Of a DNA stretch of 64,000 nucleotides, positions 31,699 through 40,735 are shown piece after piece. The position numbers were made by a program, and so were the translations under genes. The notes under the pieces were generated by a model. The model had not been told where the DNA came from. It did no database searches and was given only the letters and a program-made list of their open reading frames with translations. Every line of letters begins with the position of its first letter. Position 1 is the stretch's first letter. This DNA is from Phycisphaerae bacterium (GTDB lineage: Bacteria > Planctomycetota > Phycisphaerae > Phycisphaerales > UBA1924): assembly GCA_022180725.1 (NCBI GenBank), contig BQMO01000023.1, positions 62,001 to 126,000 on the forward strand. The letters are read 5' to 3'.

Positions 31699-33240
31699 AT
31701 GGGTCGCATCAATACGAACGTTCAGTCGCTCATTGCTCAGCGCGTGCTGGGCCAGAACAACAACAGCCTGGGGGTCGCGCTCGAGCGGTTGAGCACGGGC
31801 CTGAAGATCAACCGGGGCAAGGACGACCCCGCGGGTCTGATCGCGAGCGAGAATCTTCGCTCCGAGCAGAAGGCGCTCAACCAGGCCATCGGCAACGCCG
31901 ACCGGGCCGACCAGGTCGCGAACATCGCCGAGGGCGGCCTGCAGGAAGTTTCGTCCATGCTGACGGAACTGCAGGGCCTCCTGACGGCCACCGCCTCGAA
32001 GGCGGGCCTCTCGCTCGAAGAGAAGCAGGCCAACCAGCTGCAGATCGACTCGATCCTCCAGACGATCGACCGCGTCGCCTCCTCGACGAACTTCCAGGGC
32101 ATCAAGCTCCTGAACGGCAACTTTGACTTCAAGGTGTCGGGCGTGGCCACGGGCGTGTCGGACTACCGCGTGAACGGCGCGAAGTTCTCCGGCTCGTCGC
32201 TCAACGTGGACGTGCAGGTGACCACCTCGGCCCAGCAGGCCGGCTTGTTCCTCTCGATGGGCGGCGCCGCGATCGACATCTACGGCACGTCCTCGTTCGT
32301 GGTTGAGATCGCCGGCTCGAAGGGCTCGCGCGAACTCTCGTTCTCGTCGGGCACGACCCTCGCCAAGATCAAGGATGCCATCAACTCCTTCACCGACGTG
32401 ACGGGCGTGGAGGCGGTGGTCTCCGGCACGGGCATCCGCATGCAGTCCAGCGACTTCGGTTCCGCCGAGTTCGTCTCGGTCAAGGTCGTGAACAACGCCG
32501 GCATCAACCACACGGACAACGGCGCCGCCGCGGCGACCCGCGGCGTCTACAACCGCATCGCCACGTCGTGGAACAGCAACAACACCACCATCAACTCCAC
32601 CTTCGCCGCCGCCACCAACACCATCACCGACTACGGGCAGAACGTCAAGGCCACCGTCAACGGCCTGCAGACGGTCTCCAACGGCAAGACCATCCGCGTC
32701 AACAGCGACTTCCTCGACGTCGAGGTGACGCTCACGACCGCCAAGGCCCAGGCCCTCGGCAACGTCGGCTCGGGTTCCAACCCCGCCTTCACCATCACCG
32801 GCGGCGGCGCCGACTTCCAACTCGCCGGCAAGGTCGACATCGCCGGCAAGGTCTCGATGGGCATCCAGGACGTGGCCGCCCGCAAGTTGGGCAACTCCAC
32901 CCTGGGCTTCCTCGACAGCCTGGCCTCGGGCAAGTCCAACAACGTGGTGGACGGCACCAACCTGAGCAACGCGCAGAAGATCGTCGCCGAGTCGATCAAG
33001 CAGGTCTCGGGCCTCCGCGGGCGCATCGGCGCGTTCCAGAAGAACACCGTCGGCGCGACCATCCGCAGCCTGGGCATCGCGGTCGAGAACACCGCCGCCG
33101 CCCAGAGCATCGTTCGCGACTCGGACTTCGCGACCGAGACGGCCCAACTCACCCGATCGCAGATCCTCGTCAACGCCTCGACGAACGTCCTGGCGCTGGC
33201 GAACCAGCAGCCCCAGTCGGCGCTGTCCCTGCTCGGGTAA
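31699..33240 (+). CDS. fliC: Flagellin (second copy)
   Basis: 513 residues from ATG 31699, with ribosome site ACGGAGG at 31686-31692. The N-terminal D0/D1 is MGRINTNVQSLIAQRVLGQNNNSLGVALERLSTGLKINRGKDDPAGLIASENLRSE. The C-terminal D1/D0 is VRDSDFATETAQLTRSQILVNASTNVLALANQQPQSALSLLG. The variable centre is Ser/Thr/Ala-rich and could be a glycosylation target. The ribosome site has an ANGGA CsrA core but only a 3-bp stem around it, unlike the first flagellin. It probably forms part of a two-flagellin filament under separate control. Confidence 0.96.
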   Translation: MGRINTNVQSLIAQRVLGQNNNSLGVALERLSTGLKINRGKDDPAGLIASENLRSEQKALNQAIGNADRADQVANIAEGGLQEVSSMLTELQGLLTATASKAGLSLEEKQANQLQIDSILQTIDRVASSTNFQGIKLLNGNFDFKVSGVATGVSDYRVNGAKFSGSSLNVDVQVTTSAQQAGLFLSMGGAAIDIYGTSSFVVEIAGSKGSRELSFSSGTTLAKIKDAINSFTDVTGVEAVVSGTGIRMQSSDFGSAEFVSVKVVNNAGINHTDNGAAAATRGVYNRIATSWNSNNTTINSTFAAATNTITDYGQNVKATVNGLQTVSNGKTIRVNSDFLDVEVTLTTAKAQALGNVGSGSNPAFTITGGGADFQLAGKVDIAGKVSMGIQDVAARKLGNSTLGFLDSLASGKSNNVVDGTNLSNAQKIVAESIKQVSGLRGRIGAFQKNTVGATIRSLGIAVENTAAAQSIVRDSDFATETAQLTRSQILVNASTNVLALANQQPQSALSLLG

Positions 33241-33263
33241 GTAATGCTCCCATGATGTTTCCG

Positions 33264-33295
33264 AACCCCGGCGCTCCGCGGCGCCGGGGTTTTTT
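33264..33295 (+). terminator. Rho-independent terminator after second flagellin
   Basis: 11-bp stem AACCCCGGCGC / GCGCCGGGGTT with a 6-nt loop and a T6 run, 24 nt after the stop codon. It ends the flagellar cluster. Confidence 0.93.
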
Positions 33296-33330
33296 GCTGC
33301 GCCCTTACGTTCGCCGATATCTACTCCGCC

Positions 33331-34314
33331 ATGGATGGCCGACCCCTCACTCGCCAACGCCCGCCGTCACCCGACGAGCACGCCCTGCCCGAGGCGATGC
33401 GGCAGGCCCTTCATCGCTTCCGCGGGTACCTCCGCGTGGAGTGCGGCCTGGCGCCACGCTCCATCGAGGCCTACTCCTGGGACATCCTGCTCCTGCTGGC
33501 CGACCTCGCCCCGCACGCCCCCACCCTTGCCGGGGCGACGCCCCGCCGCGTTGCCGAGCACCTGGCGTCGCTCAAGACCGCTCGATACATGCAAGCCGCC
33601 AGCGTCACGCGGCACCTGGCGTCCGTCCGCGTCTTCTTCCGCTGGGCCTTCGCCACGGGATTGACGCCCAAGGACCCGACCGACATCCTCGAACGCCCCA
33701 CGCGCTGGAAGCGTCTGCCCGACGTGCTCTCATCGGCTCAGATGCGCAAACTCCTCGATATCCGACCGACCGCCGGGGAGGACGAGGGCGTGCCGCTGCA
33801 CCTGCGCGACCGGGCCTTGCTCGAACTGCTGTACAGCAGCGGGCTGCGCGCGAGCGAAGCCGCGGCGATCACCACGTCCGACTACTTGGAAGCCGTGGGA
33901 GCGTTGCGCGTCATCGGCAAGGGGAGCAAGGTGCGCCTGGTGCCGATGGGCGTGCCGGCGAGGCGGGCCATGGACGAGTACCTGGCCCATTGCCGCCCGG
34001 CGCTGGTACGGATGGAAGGGGGGCACGAAGGTCGGCTGCTGCTGTCGAAATCGGGCCGGCCGCTGGAGCGCGTGGCGGTGTGGCAGATCGTGAAGCGCCG
34101 GGCCGCGAAGGCCGGGCTGCGCGACGTGCACCCGCACACGCTGCGGCACTCCTTCGCGACTCACCTGCTCGTGGGCGGGGCCGACCTGCGCGTGGTGCAG
34201 GAACTGCTCGGGCACGCCGACATCGGTACGACGCAGATTTACACGCACGTCGATCGCTCGCGGCTGAAGGACGTGCACCGGACCTTTCACCCGCGCGAGC
34301 GTTCACAGGCCTGA
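33331..34314 (+). CDS. xerD: Tyrosine recombinase XerC/XerD
   Basis: 327 residues. It has an N-terminal SAM-like core-binding domain (FRGYLRVECGLAPRSIEAYSWDILLLLADL) and a catalytic domain with the pentad SSGLRASE (Arg), GKGSKVRLVPMG (Lys region), HPHTLRHSFATHLL (HxxR), LLGHADIGTTQIYTHV (His and nucleophilic Tyr). It resolves chromosome dimers at dif. The XerD letter is a choice; XerC is equally possible. There are no attachment-site repeats or cargo, so it is a housekeeping rather than mobile-element integrase. Its 3' end overlaps the convergent glycosyltransferase gene by 28 bp. Confidence 0.9.
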   Translation: MDGRPLTRQRPPSPDEHALPEAMRQALHRFRGYLRVECGLAPRSIEAYSWDILLLLADLAPHAPTLAGATPRRVAEHLASLKTARYMQAASVTRHLASVRVFFRWAFATGLTPKDPTDILERPTRWKRLPDVLSSAQMRKLLDIRPTAGEDEGVPLHLRDRALLELLYSSGLRASEAAAITTSDYLEAVGALRVIGKGSKVRLVPMGVPARRAMDEYLAHCRPALVRMEGGHEGRLLLSKSGRPLERVAVWQIVKRRAAKAGLRDVHPHTLRHSFATHLLVGGADLRVVQELLGHADIGTTQIYTHVDRSRLKDVHRTFHPRERSQA

Positions 34315-36047
34315 CGCCACATCCATCGGAGCATCGCCCCGAATCGCCGCGCGTATCCGCGTGCGTCGCACAGCGGCGAGGCCAGGAGCGACGCGCGGAG
34401 CGTTTCGTGAACAGTTCGGAGTCGTACTCGATCGCGTGCCATGCCCGCAGCGATTGTTACGAACCCGGCCTCATCGGACGCAACCCACTCGGGTTTTCCC
34501 GCCGCGGTGAGCAGCGACGCCCCCACCCGCGCCCGGTGAACGCCCCCCGCCATGGTCACGACCGGCACGCCCATCCATAGCGCCTCGCACGTGGTCGTCG
34601 TGCCGTTGTAGGGCGTCGCGTCGAGGCACACGTCGATCGCGCCGTACGACCCAAGGTGCCCGTCGCGGTCATGCGCGAACGGGCTGAAGGCGATGCGCGA
34701 CGCCTCGACCCCGCACGCCGCGAATCGCGCCGCCGTCGCTCGGTTCAGCGCCTCGGACTGCACGCGGGCCTTGAGCAGCAGCCGGCTGTCCGGCACGGCC
34801 CGGAGCACCCCGCTCCACAGCGCCACCGTCGCGTCGGTGATCTTCCCCACCCGGTTGAATGAACCGAAGGTGATCGGCTCCCTCTCACCCCCGGGCTGCA
34901 AGGCCCGCGACGGCCGCGGCTCGGGCAGGGGGTGCTCGGGCTGATAGCACAGGAAGCACCCCTCGACACGCGCGGGGCGCTCGGTCAGGTGCGCGTCGTG
35001 CGCGGGCGGGTCCGTCACGCCGTCCACGATACGAAAGTCCATCGTCGTCAGACCCGTCGTATTGGGGTAGCCCAGGAACGTGGCCTGCACGGGAGCGACG
35101 CGCGGCAGGAGCCAATCCAGGTGGTGGCCGGCGGTCCACCCGTGGCACTCGATCAGAATGTCGATCTTGTCGGTCCGGCACAGATCGGCGAGGCCCGCGC
35201 GCCCGCCGAGGGGCACGTCGCGCCAGTTCGGCCGCGCCCGGAACCACGCCGTGCGGGTGTCGGGCTGATCGACCGTGCCGTACGAGAACAGCGTGATCGC
35301 GGGGTCGTCAAAGTGCTCGAGCAGTGGGCGAAGAAAGACCGCGCACACGTGCTCGCAGTAGTCCGATGAAAGCAAGGCCACCCGGATGGGCCGTTCCGGG
35401 TTCGGCGGGTCGATCGGCGCGAGGGGCGTGTCGGTCCATCGGGGTGACAGGCGTGTGTGCAGGTCGCGGTGGGCGATGGGGTCGTGCGCGACGAGGTTGA
35501 GCGTGTACGCCGCGGCGACGAGCACGTCGTGCGACGTAGGGCACGCCGCCACGGCGCGGAGAAGCACCCGCGACGCCTCATCCGGGTGGCCGACCTCTTG
35601 CAGCAGCCGCGCATGGTCGATCCACAAGCCTGCGTTCGCCGGCTCAGCGGCGTGGGCCGCCTCGTACACCCCCGACGCGGCGTCGAACTCGCCGCCTTCA
35701 AGGTGCAGCCTCGCCATCAGGCTCACCGCCTGCCCGTGCGACGGGGCTGCCGCCAAGGCTCGCGCCAAAATAGGCTCAGCCTCGGCTTGTCGCCCCAGCA
35801 GGAACAGCACGTTCGCGTGCGTAGCCAGCAAGTCCGGGTCGCGGGGGCTGGCCGCGGTCGCGCGCGCGATGTAGAACAGGGCGGCCTCGTCTTCGTGCTT
35901 CGCGCCGTGCGCCATCGCCATCAGGCGGTTGGCGTTCGGTTCGCCCGGCGCCTTGGCGAGCACCTGGCGCAGCAGGCGCATGGCCTCGTCGAGCCGCCCG
36001 CCCTGGAGGTGTTCGTACGCCGCGATGACCTGCTGCTCGAGCCGCAT
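34287..36047 (-). CDS. TPR-containing O-GlcNAc-transferase-like protein (GT41)
   Basis: 586 residues. Residues about 1-200 are TPR repeats (GRLDEAMRLLRQVLAKAPGEPNANRLMA; DPDLLATHANVLFLLGRQAEAEPILARALAAAP; AGLWIDHARLLQEVGHPDEASRVLLRAV). Residues about 220-580 match the SPINDLY/OGT catalytic region: HVCAVFLRPLLEHF, LGYPNTTGLTTMDFRIVDGVTDP, FGSFNRVGKITDATVALWSGVL, DATPYNGTTTTCEALWMGVPVVTMAG, HRARVGASLL. Such proteins transfer sugars to Ser/Thr of proteins. It lies next to two flagellin genes, so flagellin is a natural candidate substrate, as in other bacteria with flagellin glycosylation; this is inference. It is transcribed opposite to the flagellar cluster. Confidence 0.88.
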   Translation of the reverse strand: MRLEQQVIAAYEHLQGGRLDEAMRLLRQVLAKAPGEPNANRLMAMAHGAKHEDEAALFYIARATAASPRDPDLLATHANVLFLLGRQAEAEPILARALAAAPSHGQAVSLMARLHLEGGEFDAASGVYEAAHAAEPANAGLWIDHARLLQEVGHPDEASRVLLRAVAACPTSHDVLVAAAYTLNLVAHDPIAHRDLHTRLSPRWTDTPLAPIDPPNPERPIRVALLSSDYCEHVCAVFLRPLLEHFDDPAITLFSYGTVDQPDTRTAWFRARPNWRDVPLGGRAGLADLCRTDKIDILIECHGWTAGHHLDWLLPRVAPVQATFLGYPNTTGLTTMDFRIVDGVTDPPAHDAHLTERPARVEGCFLCYQPEHPLPEPRPSRALQPGGEREPITFGSFNRVGKITDATVALWSGVLRAVPDSRLLLKARVQSEALNRATAARFAACGVEASRIAFSPFAHDRDGHLGSYGAIDVCLDATPYNGTTTTCEALWMGVPVVTMAGGVHRARVGASLLTAAGKPEWVASDEAGFVTIAAGMARDRVRLRTVHETLRASLLASPLCDARGYARRFGAMLRWMWRQACERSRG

Positions 36048-36164
36048 GCCGCTCCTTGTCGCCCCGCGCCCCGTGGACGCATGGAATCAGCGAAGGGCGA
36101 ATCGTACACTTTCGCGGGTTTTCAGAAAGTCCTGAAAGCGCAACCCGCCTTGCACGGAGACGAC

Positions 36165-37586
36165 ATGAGCCGAACCTACGCCCCCCCGCCCGAGCACCCG
36201 GCCGCCGACGTGCGCGACGAAGGGTTTTTGGCCGCGGTGGCGGCGGGCGAGTCGCGCCTGACGCTCGATCAGGGTCTGGCGCTGTTCCACGCCCTCCCGC
36301 TCCCGGAACTGGGCCGCTGGGCCGATGCCCGCTGCCGCCGGCTGCACGGCGAGGCGGTCCGCACGTACATCATCGACCGGAACATCAACTACACGAACGT
36401 GTGCAACGCGAAGTGCACGTTCTGCGCCTTCCGGCGCGACGCCGACGACGCCGACGCGTACACGCTGCCGAAGGAGGCCATCCACGAGAAGATCGCCCAG
36501 TTGGAAGCCATCGGGGGCACGCAGGTGCTCATGCAGGGCGGGATGAACCCCGATCTGCCGCTGGACTATTACCTCGACCTGCTCGCGTCGATCCGCGAAC
36601 GATTCCCGCGGGTGCACGTTCACGCCTTCAGCCCGCCGGAGATGGTCGAGTTCGTGCACTTCTTCAATCCCCCCGGGGCCGACTTCGCGGGCAAGGTGCG
36701 CTGGGTACTGACTCGTCTGCGTGACGCGGGGCTGCACAGCCTGCCCGGGGGCGGGGGCGAGGTCTTCGCGGCCCCGGTGCGGCGGAAGATCGGGCTGGGC
36801 AAGTGCGACGCGGAGTCGTGGCTGACGGTGATGCACGAGGCACACGCCCTGGGCATGTTCACCAGCGCCACGATGATGTTCGGGCACATCGAGGGGATCG
36901 CCGACCGGATTCACCACATGGGGCTGGTCCGCGCGTGGCAGGACAGGGTGCTCTCGCGGGGTGTGGAAGGATTCGGCCACTACAAATCGTTCATTTCCTG
37001 GCCCTTCCAGCGAGAAAACACGCCCCTGGGCCGCATCAAGGACTGGGGGCATGCGCCCGAGGAACTCGCCTCGGAGTTTCCGGGTGATGTTGTGGCGCGG
37101 GCGTTCGCGTGGGGCGCGCACCCGGACGTGGACTATCGCGACCTCGGCCCCGCGGCGGCGGAGTTCGGGCGGCGGGTGCGCATGAGCGGGGCGAGCGACT
37201 ACCTCCGCACGCAGGCGATCAGCCGGCTGATGCTCGACAACGTGTACTCCATCGGCGCGTCGTGGGTCACCATGGGCCCGCACGTGGGGCAGGTGGCCCT
37301 GGCCTACGGCGCCAATGACATGGGCAGCGTGATGATGGAGGAGAACGTGGTGAGCAGCGCGGGGACGACGTACTGCCTCGACGAGGCGGTGCTCTGCCAC
37401 CTGATCCGTGGCGCCGGGTTCCTCCCCGCGCAGCGGAACAACACGTACGACGTGCTGCGCGTGCATGATGGGCACGACGCGCCGGACTTGAAGGTGACGG
37501 ACTGGTCGACCCACCGGGCGCGGAAGTTGCACATCCAGGCGCCCAAGGCCGGCAAGGCCGCCCTGACCGTGAGCGCCAAGCCGTGA
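36165..37586 (+). CDS. mqnC: Cyclic dehypoxanthinyl futalosine synthase MqnC (radical SAM)
   Basis: 473 residues from ATG 36165 with GGAG upstream. The radical-SAM cluster motif is in NINYTNVCNAKCTFCAF (CX3CX2C). Further MqnC/CofH-family segments are GGTQVLMQGGMNPDLPLDYY, HAFSPPEMVEF, GLHSLPGGGGEVF, TSATMMFGHIEG and YKSFISWPFQRENTPL. MqnC cyclises dehypoxanthine futalosine in the alternative menaquinone pathway. It is longer than usual (about 370-400) because of an N-terminal piece and a 30-residue tail. MqnE is the main alternative; the QGGMNPDL and SLPGGGGE sequences favour MqnC. The stop overlaps the next gene by 4 bases (GTGA). Confidence 0.87.
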   Translation: MSRTYAPPPEHPAADVRDEGFLAAVAAGESRLTLDQGLALFHALPLPELGRWADARCRRLHGEAVRTYIIDRNINYTNVCNAKCTFCAFRRDADDADAYTLPKEAIHEKIAQLEAIGGTQVLMQGGMNPDLPLDYYLDLLASIRERFPRVHVHAFSPPEMVEFVHFFNPPGADFAGKVRWVLTRLRDAGLHSLPGGGGEVFAAPVRRKIGLGKCDAESWLTVMHEAHALGMFTSATMMFGHIEGIADRIHHMGLVRAWQDRVLSRGVEGFGHYKSFISWPFQRENTPLGRIKDWGHAPEELASEFPGDVVARAFAWGAHPDVDYRDLGPAAAEFGRRVRMSGASDYLRTQAISRLMLDNVYSIGASWVTMGPHVGQVALAYGANDMGSVMMEENVVSSAGTTYCLDEAVLCHLIRGAGFLPAQRNNTYDVLRVHDGHDAPDLKVTDWSTHRARKLHIQAPKAGKAALTVSAKP

Positions 37587-38143
37587 CGAACGACGGGGCC
37601 ACGCGGGCCATGGTCGCCGGGGTACTCCTCGCCGTGCTCGCGGTGACGTTTACGCGTCTGGCCGGGCCGCGTACTGCTCCGACCTCGGACTCACCACCAC
37701 CCAAGGTATACCGGAAACTTCTCGAACCACCTTCCCGTGCGGCCGTCAACGAGCACCTCGCCGCGACCCTCATGCAGCGTGGCAAGCGCGTCTACGAGGC
37801 GTGCGTGGCGTGCCACTTGCCCACGGGGGTTGGCGTGCCCGGCACCAATCCGCCGCTCATCGGTTCGCACATCGCCGACGCGCCGCCCGGTCGGCTGATC
37901 CGCGCGATGCTCCACGGCGTCGAAGGACCGCTCACGATCGATGGCGAGGAGTACGAGGGCGTCATGCCCCCCGCCCAGGTCGAAACCGACGACGATCTCG
38001 CCGCGGTGCTCACGTACATCCGTCGCTCGTGGGGCAACGCCGGGTCGGCCGTCACCCCGGCGATGGTCCGGGCCGTACGCGAAGCCACGCGCGAACACGA
38101 AGGCCACTGGACAACCGAGGATCTGAACCGCATCGTCGACTAA
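37583..38143 (+). CDS. Membrane-anchored class I cytochrome c
   Basis: 186 residues from GTG 37583, translationally coupled to mqnC. An N-terminal hydrophobic segment (AMVAGVLLAVLAVTFTRL) acts as signal or anchor. The haem motif CVACH lies at about residues 73-77 with RGKRVYEACVACHLPTGVGVPGTNPPLIGS, and a distal Met ligand is likely in GVMPPAQ. It is a cytochrome c of the oxidase- or dehydrogenase-associated type, exported and haem-attached. Coupling to a menaquinone biosynthesis gene suggests a respiratory role downstream of menaquinol, which is inferred. Confidence 0.88.
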   Translation: MTNDGATRAMVAGVLLAVLAVTFTRLAGPRTAPTSDSPPPKVYRKLLEPPSRAAVNEHLAATLMQRGKRVYEACVACHLPTGVGVPGTNPPLIGSHIADAPPGRLIRAMLHGVEGPLTIDGEEYEGVMPPAQVETDDDLAAVLTYIRRSWGNAGSAVTPAMVRAVREATREHEGHWTTEDLNRIVD

Positions 38144-38255
38144 GCGCCGAAAACCCACACGCCGACCACGGGATTCCACAATCGGAAACACGCCATTTGG
38201 CCGTGGAAACAGGCTTATTCTCGGGCCATACCTCCTATCCCACGATTCCACCTGA

Positions 38256-38283
38256 TTGACAGATTATCCTTTTTCAGTAGTCT
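38256..38283 (+). promoter_or_regulatory. Sigma-70-like promoter for exported sorting-tail protein
   Basis: TTGACA (38256-38261), 16-nt spacer, TAGTCT (38278-38283). The -35 is perfect and the -10 is weak (3 of 6). It predicts a start near 38290, about 34 nt before the ATG at 38324, with GGAGAGAG as ribosome site. Confidence 0.5.
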
Positions 38284-38323
38284 GATTCGTCGCCTCACTT
38301 CGGGGCGGTTGGAGAGAGACCCC

Positions 38324-39337
38324 ATGAATATCGTGGCTTCCGGTCGTAGCGCGCGCCGTGCGTGCGCGGGTGGTTTTGCGGCGCTCGCCGCGGCAGCATC
38401 GCCCGCCTTGGCGGTGCTCGGTTCGTTCGGGCCCAACGAGGGCTACAGCCTCAGCGTGTATTCCGGCGGGTACAACTGGGCCGACGTGACCTACTACAAC
38501 GCCGGGGCGTACGGCCCCGCGGCGGGCGGCGGCTCGGGGCCGAACTTCATCGCCCCTGACAGCGGTCTCTGGCGGCTCGTTTCCAACGCGGGCGGGTTCT
38601 TCAGCAACAGCGCCGCCCGCAACGCCACGCTCGGCGGCGCGCCGCCCTACCCCACCACGCACCCCACGGGCGTCCCCGCCTACCTCGTCGGTGCGCACTT
38701 CCCGGGGCGCAACAACGACGGGTACAACCTCGCCATCCGCAACGACACCCCCTCGGGCAGTGGCCCGGTCACCTACGACTACGACCTGGACATCTACGAC
38801 ACGGGCGGCTCCAACGCCGCGGCGACGACCTCCGGGGTTGTCACCTCTCAGTTCTACTACCTTGCCGACCCCGACATGCCCTACCAGCCCGGCACGCCCC
38901 GCCAGGACAAGTTCACCATGTCCTTCATGGACGCCCTGGGCAACATCGGCCTCCAGTGGGGCTACTCCCGCGACAACATGGTCGCGTGGCGCGATTCGCC
39001 CTCGGCCCCGTGGAACTACACCGGCATCCAGGCCCTGCCCACGAGTTGGGACGGCGTGAAGGTCTCCATGGACCTGACCGCTGACACCTTCGGCATCGAC
39101 TACTACGACGCCGTGCTCAACACCTGGTCGAGCATCGTCCCCGCGGGCACGCCCATGGGCATGAACATGGCCAACTTCACGACCATCCGCTGGCAACTCG
39201 AGGACAGCGTGCACCTGGGCATCGGCGGGAAGAACATGTTCGATGACTTCTCCTTCGGCGGGTTTATCCCGTCCCCGGCGGGCGGCGCGGTGCTCGCCAT
39301 GGGCATGATGGTCCTCGGGCGGCGTCGCCGGTCGTAA
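38324..39337 (+). CDS. Exported protein with PEP-CTERM-like C-terminal sorting tail
   Basis: 337 residues from ATG 38324. A signal peptide ends near ASPALA. The body is Gly/Tyr/Asn-rich and beta-like, resembling carbohydrate-binding or LamG-like exoproteins, without a family I can name. The C-terminus is IPSPAGGAVLAMGMMVLGRRRRS: a short Pro motif, a hydrophobic helix and a basic end, the layout of PEP-CTERM-type anchors in Planctomycetes. It is probably surface-attached and processed by an exosortase-like system. It is preceded by its own promoter and is convergent with the glycerate kinase gene (27-bp gap). Confidence 0.8.
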   Translation: MNIVASGRSARRACAGGFAALAAAASPALAVLGSFGPNEGYSLSVYSGGYNWADVTYYNAGAYGPAAGGGSGPNFIAPDSGLWRLVSNAGGFFSNSAARNATLGGAPPYPTTHPTGVPAYLVGAHFPGRNNDGYNLAIRNDTPSGSGPVTYDYDLDIYDTGGSNAAATTSGVVTSQFYYLADPDMPYQPGTPRQDKFTMSFMDALGNIGLQWGYSRDNMVAWRDSPSAPWNYTGIQALPTSWDGVKVSMDLTADTFGIDYYDAVLNTWSSIVPAGTPMGMNMANFTTIRWQLEDSVHLGIGGKNMFDDFSFGGFIPSPAGGAVLAMGMMVLGRRRRS

Positions 39338-39364
39338 GCACGGCCGACCATCCTCCACGCTCCA

Positions 39365-40660
39365 TCACCACGCCGCCAGCACGGCGACGTGGTTGATATT
39401 CGTTCCCGTCGGCCCGGGGCGCAGCAGCACGCCCGCCGCGTCGAGGGCGCGATGGCTGTCGTGTTGCGCGAGGGCCGCCTCGGGGTCGAGGCCCGTGCGC
39501 GCGAGTCGGCCCCATGTTTCATGCGTCACGAAGGCCCCCGCCGCGTCGGTTGGGCCGTCGATGCCATCACTCGAAAACGCCAGCAGCCCCATGGGACGCA
39601 GGGCGTGCGCCATGACCTTCGCCGCGGCGAGGGCGAACTCCTGGCTCGGCCCGCCCGCGCCGGGGGCTTTATTCACTGTCACGGTCCATTCACCGCCGAG
39701 CACCCACACGCGGGGTGCCTCGCCGTTGCAAGGATCACCCGCCGCGCGCTCGACCAGCGCGGCGGCGAGATCGCTTGCCTCGCCCTCGACGCCCGTGCGA
39801 CATTCGACGACGCGATACCCCATCGCCCGGAGCCGTGCCGCGACCGCCTCAATGCCCGCGCCATTGCCCGCGATCACGCGGTTGTCGCACCGCGCCAGGC
39901 GAGAATCGCCGGGCTTGATCGTTTCGAGCATTTCGCCTCGTACGCCGCGACGCAGGTGTGTCGTGACCGCGGGCAGGGCGTCGGCGAGTCGATACCGATC
40001 GAGCACCGCCAACGCGTCGGTGTAGGTCGTCGGGTCCGCCGCGGTCGGGCCCGAGGCGATCACGTCGAGGGAATCGCCGACGACGTCGCTGAGGATGTAC
40101 GCGATCATCGCGCCGCGGCACGCGGCGGCGAGGCGCCCGCCCTTGAGTTGCTCGGCGTGCTTGCGCACGCAGTTGAGTTCGCGGATCGACGCGCCGGCCC
40201 GCTGCAGAGCGACTGTCGCCGCCGCGATATCCTGCACCGACAGCCCCGGCGAGGGGAGGCACAGATGAGCCGAGGCTCCGCCCGAGATCAGCACCACCGC
40301 GGTCTCATCCGGTTCGACCCGCTCAACGACGCCGAGCACTGCGCCGGCCGCCGTCATGTTGCGCTCGGTTGGGACCGGATGATCGCACCGGAACACCGAG
40401 ACACCCGCGGCCGGTAGCGACGCCGGAATCGCAACGCCTTCGGGCACCGTCGCCACACCCTCCACGGGCGCAGCCGGAAGCAACGCCAACGCCTCGTCGG
40501 CCATGGCGGCGGCGGCCTTGCCGCTGGCGACGAGCCGAACGCGTCCGGCGGGCGGCCGGTACGCCCGCCGCACCGCGGCGCGCGGGTCCCCCGCGTCCAC
40601 CATGACCTGCGCCAAGGCGCGCGCGTGAACAGGCCAATCTTGGGGCGAAGGCCGCGTCAT
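39365..40660 (-). CDS. Glycerate 2-kinase (GckA/TtuD, MOFRL family)
   Basis: 431 residues from ATG 40660. Segments typical of the DUF4147/MOFRL glycerate kinases are VRLVASGKAAAAMADEAL, HPVPTERNMTAAGAVL, VLISGGASAHLCLPSPGLS, LNCVRKHAEQLKGGRLAAA, YILSDVVGDSLDVIASGPTAADPTTYTDAL, GGEWTVTV, GGPSQEFALAAA, FSSDGIDGPTDAAGAFV and a C-terminal GPTGTNINHVAVL. It phosphorylates D-glycerate to 2-phosphoglycerate in serine/glyoxylate or sugar-acid metabolism. The same family was once called hydroxypyruvate reductase. It is divergent from the DUF4190-like gene over 75 bp. Confidence 0.92.
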   Translation of the reverse strand: MTRPSPQDWPVHARALAQVMVDAGDPRAAVRRAYRPPAGRVRLVASGKAAAAMADEALALLPAAPVEGVATVPEGVAIPASLPAAGVSVFRCDHPVPTERNMTAAGAVLGVVERVEPDETAVVLISGGASAHLCLPSPGLSVQDIAAATVALQRAGASIRELNCVRKHAEQLKGGRLAAACRGAMIAYILSDVVGDSLDVIASGPTAADPTTYTDALAVLDRYRLADALPAVTTHLRRGVRGEMLETIKPGDSRLARCDNRVIAGNGAGIEAVAARLRAMGYRVVECRTGVEGEASDLAAALVERAAGDPCNGEAPRVWVLGGEWTVTVNKAPGAGGPSQEFALAAAKVMAHALRPMGLLAFSSDGIDGPTDAAGAFVTHETWGRLARTGLDPEAALAQHDSHRALDAAGVLLRPGPTGTNINHVAVLAAW

Positions 40661-40735
40661 GAATGGAGCATACAGCGCCAACCACCCGCATCGTCGCCGT
40701 GGTATCATGCGGCGTACTTTCGGGAGAATCGCCGC

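Noticed and set aside
33331..34314. Tyrosine recombinase as the integrase of a mobile element
   Set aside because: The neighbours are flagellar and core genes. No attachment repeats, cargo or composition shift are visible, and the protein has XerC/D length.
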